Shown here: positions 7,924 through 10,827 of the stretch, piece after piece
How positions within the stretch are numbered: position 1 is the stretch's first letter
How the letters are laid out: each line of letters begins with the position of its first letter
Assembly: GCA_040513115.1 (NCBI GenBank)
Contig: JBEVDW010000420.1
Coordinates: 1 to 10,827 of the forward strand
DNA from: DATELY01 sp040513115
GTDB lineage: Bacteria; Pseudomonadota; Gammaproteobacteria; Steroidobacterales; Steroidobacteraceae
Direction: 5' to 3'
Length of the DNA stretch: 10,827 nt
Notes under the pieces: generated by a model
Database searches by the model: none
Told to the model about the DNA's origin: nothing
The model's input: only the letters and a program-made list of their open reading frames with translations
Position numbers and translations under genes: made by a program

Positions 7924-9161
7924 CAGTGCCCCACCGATGCCGCGCCCTTCTCGCCCGTCAGCTCGAAACGGCTGAAGCGGTCCCACGCGAAGGCTTCGAT
8001 CAATGGGTGGTTGCGGCCCGTGGCCACCGTGTGACTCATCGTCTTGCCGCTCACGGGCGTGGCCTTGAATCCCCAGGTGCCCCAACCGGCATCGAGGTAG
8101 AACCCTTCGATCGGTGTCGTGCCCATGATGGGCGCGAAGTCAGGTGTCATGTCTGCCATGCCGGCCCACTGACGCACGACCTTCACTTCCGACAGAAACG
8201 GAAAGAGATCGAGCATGTGCGCGCTTAGCGACTCAACGAAGTCGAGCGTCGCGCGCGTGCTGTGCAGCTCGTAGGGATCGAGGCTCGATCCCATGACGAG
8301 CTCGCCGCGCGCCGTCTGCGAGACGTACACATGCAGCGAGCCGGACACGATGATGGGATCGAGCCACGGTTTCAGCGGCTCCGATACCATCGCCTGCAAC
8401 GGATGAATGTAGATGGGGCTGCGCAGGCCGATCATGTCGAGCACGGTCGGTGTGCGACCCGCCACAGCCGACAGCACGCGCGGTGTGCTGATCGTGCCGC
8501 GGTTCGTGCGCACGCCGGTCACCTTGCCGCTCTGTAGTTCGATGCCCGTGACGGTCGTCTGCTGGTGGATTTCGGTGCCGCGCGCATCGGCACCGCGGCC
8601 GTAGCCCCATGCCACCGCATCGTGTCGAGCGATCGCACCCGGTGCGTGATAGAGCGCTCCGAGCACAGGGGCGTGGCCGCCGCATTCCATATCCATCATC
8701 GGCAGCGCGCGCTGCACGGACGCCGCGTCTACGACTTCCGAATCGATGCCGAAGTGCTTGTTCACTTCCGCACGCCAGCGCATCGTGCGCATCGAGGCGT
8801 CCGTGTGAGCCAGCGTGTAGTGGCCGCGGGTCGAGTAGAAGAGATTGAGATCGAACTCGGTAGACAGGTCCTGCCACAGCCGCACGCTGTGGTCGTAGAA
8901 CTGCACGCCTTCCGGCGTCAGGTAGTTCGAGCGGATGATCGTGGTGTTGCGTCCGGTGTTGCCGCTGCCGATGTAGCTCTTCTCGAGCACGGCGACGTTC
9001 GTCATGCCGTGATCGCGCGCGAGGTAATACGCCGCGGCGAGACCGTGTCCGCCGCCGCCAATGATCACGGCGTCATAGGTCGAGCGCAGGCGCTCCGGCT
9101 GCCGGAACATGCGGGGTTCCGGGTAGTCGCGGGCGAGGCCGATCTTCAGCAAACGACGCAA
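7923..9161 (-). CDS. mgdA: N-methylglutamate dehydrogenase subunit A (sarcosine oxidase beta-type flavoprotein)
   Basis: A 412-residue catalytic beta subunit (SoxB, DAO family). The FAD dinucleotide motif YDAVIIGGGGHGLAAAYYLA spans 29-48. The family signature GNTGRNTTIIRSNYL is at 67-81. ARHDAVAWGY (178-187) holds His180, matching in context the histidine that carries covalent FMN in heterotetrameric sarcosine oxidase. The C-terminal cap is AGWGTWGFKATPVSGK (358-373). It should oxidise the N-methyl amine of N-methylglutamate and pass the imine carbon to the alpha subunit. I placed the start at TTG 9161: it has GGA 7 bases upstream and preserves an LLKIGLAR-like N-terminal segment typical of the family. 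The alternative is ATG at 9110 (residue 18), also with a GGAACC upstream and still before the FAD motif. It is the first gene of the operon, diverging from the XRE/cupin gene. Heterotetrameric sarcosine oxidase is the main alternative. Confidence 0.88.
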   Translation of the reverse strand: MRRLLKIGLARDYPEPRMFRQPERLRSTYDAVIIGGGGHGLAAAYYLARDHGMTNVAVLEKSYIGSGNTGRNTTIIRSNYLTPEGVQFYDHSVRLWQDLSTEFDLNLFYSTRGHYTLAHTDASMRTMRWRAEVNKHFGIDSEVVDAASVQRALPMMDMECGGHAPVLGALYHAPGAIARHDAVAWGYGRGADARGTEIHQQTTVTGIELQSGKVTGVRTNRGTISTPRVLSAVAGRTPTVLDMIGLRSPIYIHPLQAMVSEPLKPWLDPIIVSGSLHVYVSQTARGELVMGSSLDPYELHSTRATLDFVESLSAHMLDLFPFLSEVKVVRQWAGMADMTPDFAPIMGTTPIEGFYLDAGWGTWGFKATPVSGKTMSHTVATGRNHPLIEAFAWDRFSRFELTGEKGAASVGH

Positions 9162-9198
9162 TGCAGGTTCCGATATGAGTCGCGGACGGTCGACCCGC

Positions 9199-9228
9199 TT
9201 GATAGCAGGTTCGTTTACTATTGGTCAA
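9199..9228 (-). promoter_or_regulatory. Candidate sigma-70 promoter for the mgd-gmaS-mgs operon
   Basis: Reading leftward, TTGACC (9228-9223) is followed after 18 bases by TATCAA (9204-9199). TG one base upstream of the latter gives an extended -10 look (TGCTATCAA). Transcription would start near 9192, leaving about 30 bases before the TTG start of mgdA. It is in the only sizeable gap upstream of the operon. This is a by-eye match in a GC-rich genome whose own consensus is unknown. Confidence 0.45.
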
Positions 9229-9236
9229 ACCGTTTG
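9226..9236. promoter_or_regulatory. Candidate operator palindrome CAAACCGTTTG
   Basis: A perfect 5-base inverted repeat around one central base overlaps the proposed -35 box of the mgdA promoter and lies 17 bases upstream of the regulator's ATG. XRE-type regulators bind short palindromes as dimers, so this is a reasonable binding site for the adjacent gene's product. It is short enough to occur by chance. Confidence 0.35.
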
Positions 9237-9253
9237 CGTGTGAGTAAAGCCGC

Positions 9254-9904
9254 ATGGTTGCAGCATCCCGGTCGAAGACGCCTCAGAAAGCACGGTCCCC
9301 TGGACAGAACCTGGCCCGGGATGTCGGAGCGAATCTGCGCGCCCTGCGTGTGGTACAGGGGTTGACGCTGGCGGAAGTCGCCCGACGCGCGGGCATCAGT
9401 CAGGGCATGTTGAGCCGCCTGGAGACCGGCGCGGTGAGCCCGAGTCTGGACACGGTTGCCTCCCTGGCTGCAGCGCTCGGCACCGACCTCGCGGCGCTGT
9501 TCAAGAGCGCGTCACCCCGAGCGAGCGATGCGCAGTTCGTCCGTGCTGGCGAGGGCCTGGAAGTCGTGCGTCGGGGCACGAAACGCGGTCACACCTATCA
9601 CTTGCTCGCTTCCGACCGCGGGCCGCGCAAGCTGTTCGAGCCGTTCCTGGTCACGCTCACCGACAAGAGCGAGATCTTCCCGGACTTCGAGCACCCGGGG
9701 ACCGAGCTCATCCACATGCTCGAAGGCTCGTTGCGCTATCGACACGGCAGCGAGAGCTATCTGCTGAAACGCGGTGACACGCTGACCTTCAGCGGCGCTG
9801 TGCCACATGGACCGCAAACGCTGATCAAGCTGCCGATCCGGTTTTTGTCGATCATCATGTATGGCGGCGAGACGAGTGACGCGGTGTCATCTCGGCCGGG
9901 CTAG
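9254..9904 (+). CDS. XRE-family helix-turn-helix regulator with C-terminal cupin domain
   Basis: A 216-residue two-domain regulator. A Lys/Arg-rich leader is followed by an XRE/Cro-type HTH (about 24-84: NLRALRVVQGLTLAEVARRAG, ISQGMLSRLETGAVSPSLDTVASLAAAL). A cupin sensor domain follows (about 130-203), with FEHPGTELIHMLEGSLRYR (145-163) and LKRGDTLTFSGAVPHGP (171-187). His147, Glu151 and His185 are possible metal or ligand residues. Regulators of this build typically sense a small amine, amino acid or sugar-type ligand and act near their own gene. Being divergent from mgdA across 92 bases, it is the likely controller of the methylamine operon; whether it represses or activates cannot be read. 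The ATG at 9254 has only a weak GAGTAAAG-like ribosome site. The stop is TAG at 9902-9904. Confidence 0.88.
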   Translation: MVAASRSKTPQKARSPGQNLARDVGANLRALRVVQGLTLAEVARRAGISQGMLSRLETGAVSPSLDTVASLAAALGTDLAALFKSASPRASDAQFVRAGEGLEVVRRGTKRGHTYHLLASDRGPRKLFEPFLVTLTDKSEIFPDFEHPGTELIHMLEGSLRYRHGSESYLLKRGDTLTFSGAVPHGPQTLIKLPIRFLSIIMYGGETSDAVSSRPG

Positions 9905-9953
9905 TGAAGCCGGTAGCGCGGAACATTCCTGACGATGCGGCGTCATTCCGACC

Positions 9954-10827
9954 ATGCCCAGCCGCATTGAAGACTATGCCCTGATCGGAGATTGCGAGAC
10001 GGCCGCACTCGTGAGTCGCGAGGGGTCGATCGACTGGCTGTGCTGGCCGCGCTTCGATTCCGATGCCTGTTTTGCCGCACTGCTCGGCACACCCGAGCAT
10101 GGCCGCTGGTTGCTGGCCCCAGATGAGCCGGTGCTCGCGATCGAACGCAACTATCGGCGCGATACGTTGATTCTCGAAACGCGGTTCACGACGGCGCGTG
10201 GATGCATTTGCGTCGTGGATTTCATGCCGCCGCGCGACCGTATCTCCGATCTGCATCGCGTCGTGATCTGCGAAAGCGGTACGGTCCAGGTGCAAACCGA
10301 GCTGGTCATCCGCTTTGGCTACGGCGCGTCGGTGCCGTGGGTAACGCGCGTCGGCAAGCACAGGTGGCGCGCGGTGGCGGGGCCCGATGCCGTGATGCTG
10401 CACACCGCGGCCCCGATGCACGGTGAGAACCTCAAATCCGTTGCGAGCTTCGAGCTGCACGCCGGCAAGTCCATGGCGTTCACGCTCACCTATCTGCCAT
10501 CGCACCTGCCGTCGGACTCGGTACCCGATGCTCATGCGACGCTGTCGCACACTGAAAAGCTGTGGCACACCTGGGTAGGGAAAGGACGCAAGGTCGCGCA
10601 TTACTCGGATGCAGTGACACGCTCGCTCATCACTTTGCGCGCGCTCATCTATGCGCCCACCGGCGGCATCATCGCTGCACCTACGACCTCATTGCCCGAA
10701 CAACTGGGCGGGGCGCGCAACTGGGACTATCGCTTCTGCTGGCTGCGCGATGCGACGCTGATCCTGCTCGAGCTGATGGACGCCGGGTACCAGGACGAGG
10801 CGCAGGCATGGCGCGAATGGCTGTTGC
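9954..10827 (+). CDS. Glycoside hydrolase family 15 protein (glucoamylase/trehalase-like), 3' end outside window
   Basis: An open frame of 291 codons starts at ATG 9954 and runs off the right edge. The N-terminus SRIEDYALIGDCETAALVSREGSIDWLCWPRFDS (3-36) is the trehalase-like N-terminal beta domain common to bacterial GH15 proteins of about 600 residues. Residues 201 onward enter the (alpha/alpha)6 barrel, with TSLPEQLGGARNWDYRFCWLRDATLILLELMDAGY (245-279), the conserved substrate-site segment. The catalytic glutamates lie further on and cannot be checked. The substrate could be trehalose, an alpha-glucan or another glucoside; the sequence seen does not decide. It follows the regulator by 49 bases on the same strand and might share its transcript, but it has no evident link to methylamine. 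No strong ribosome site is visible before the ATG, which was chosen for its match to the family N-terminus. Confidence 0.88.
   Translation, partial: MPSRIEDYALIGDCETAALVSREGSIDWLCWPRFDSDACFAALLGTPEHGRWLLAPDEPVLAIERNYRRDTLILETRFTTARGCICVVDFMPPRDRISDLHRVVICESGTVQVQTELVIRFGYGASVPWVTRVGKHRWRAVAGPDAVMLHTAAPMHGENLKSVASFELHAGKSMAFTLTYLPSHLPSDSVPDAHATLSHTEKLWHTWVGKGRKVAHYSDAVTRSLITLRALIYAPTGGIIAAPTTSLPEQLGGARNWDYRFCWLRDATLILLELMDAGYQDEAQAWREWLL

Noticed and set aside
4062..9161. A stand-alone heterotetrameric sarcosine oxidase operon (soxBDAG) with glycine-betaine catabolism
   Set aside because: No glyA, folate gene or betaine/dimethylglycine demethylase flanks it. The complex is instead coupled to gmaS by an ATGA overlap. 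It remains the main alternative and is not strictly excluded.
9930..9945. TGACG/CGTCA small stem between the regulator and the GH15 gene as a terminator
   Set aside because: Only five base pairs with a six-base loop and no T-run. This is within what chance gives in GC-rich sequence.
1..10827. tRNA, rRNA, CRISPR arrays, insertion sequences or prophage genes
   Set aside because: No cloverleaf-like intergenic sequence, regular spaced direct repeats, transposase or integrase motifs were found. Almost every base is in a confidently assigned gene.

Overview
The window is GC-rich, densely packed bacterial DNA, most likely from a proteobacterium. That taxonomic guess rests only on composition and on the look of the proteins. 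Nearly all of it is one leftward (minus-strand) operon of eight genes, followed at the right end by a divergent regulator gene and the start of an unrelated carbohydrate-enzyme gene.

In transcription order, right to left, the operon encodes: (1) four subunits of a heterotetrameric sarcosine-oxidase-type flavoenzyme (beta, delta, alpha, gamma; 9161 down to 4062); (2) a 444-residue glutamine-synthetase-family ligase (4065-2731); (3) three polypeptides that together equal a split glutamate-synthase large subunit: a class II glutamine amidotransferase (2625-1729), a GXGXG beta-helix protein (1741-1007) and an FMN-binding synthase domain (1026 to beyond the left edge). This set is the established N-methylglutamate (NMG) pathway for methylamine: gmaS makes gamma-glutamylmethylamide, mgsABC converts it to N-methylglutamate, and mgdABCD oxidises that back to glutamate while releasing the one-carbon unit. 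The families are read from the sequence. The assignment to methylamine, rather than to sarcosine plus ammonia assimilation, is inferred from the gene set being together and from the ligase motifs.

The genes are coupled very tightly. There is a 1-base stop/start overlap at mgdA/mgdB, 4-base ATGA overlaps at mgdB/mgdC, mgdC/mgdD and mgdD/gmaS, and overlaps of 13 and 20 bases inside mgsABC. The only break is a 105-base gap between gmaS and mgsA. It holds a perfect 19-base inverted repeat built from an 8-base-period motif, and it splits the operon into mgdABCD-gmaS and mgsABC blocks.

At 9162-9253 a 92-base divergent intergenic region separates mgdA from a rightward XRE-type helix-turn-helix/cupin regulator (9254-9904), the obvious candidate to control the operon. 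A promoter-like pair and a small palindrome lie there. After 49 further bases a GH15-family (glucoamylase/trehalase-like) gene starts and runs off the right edge; it looks like the neighbouring functional block. No RNA genes, insertion sequences, integrases or CRISPR arrays were seen. No methylamine transporter or folate-linked C1 gene lies in the window, and mgsC is cut off by its left edge.
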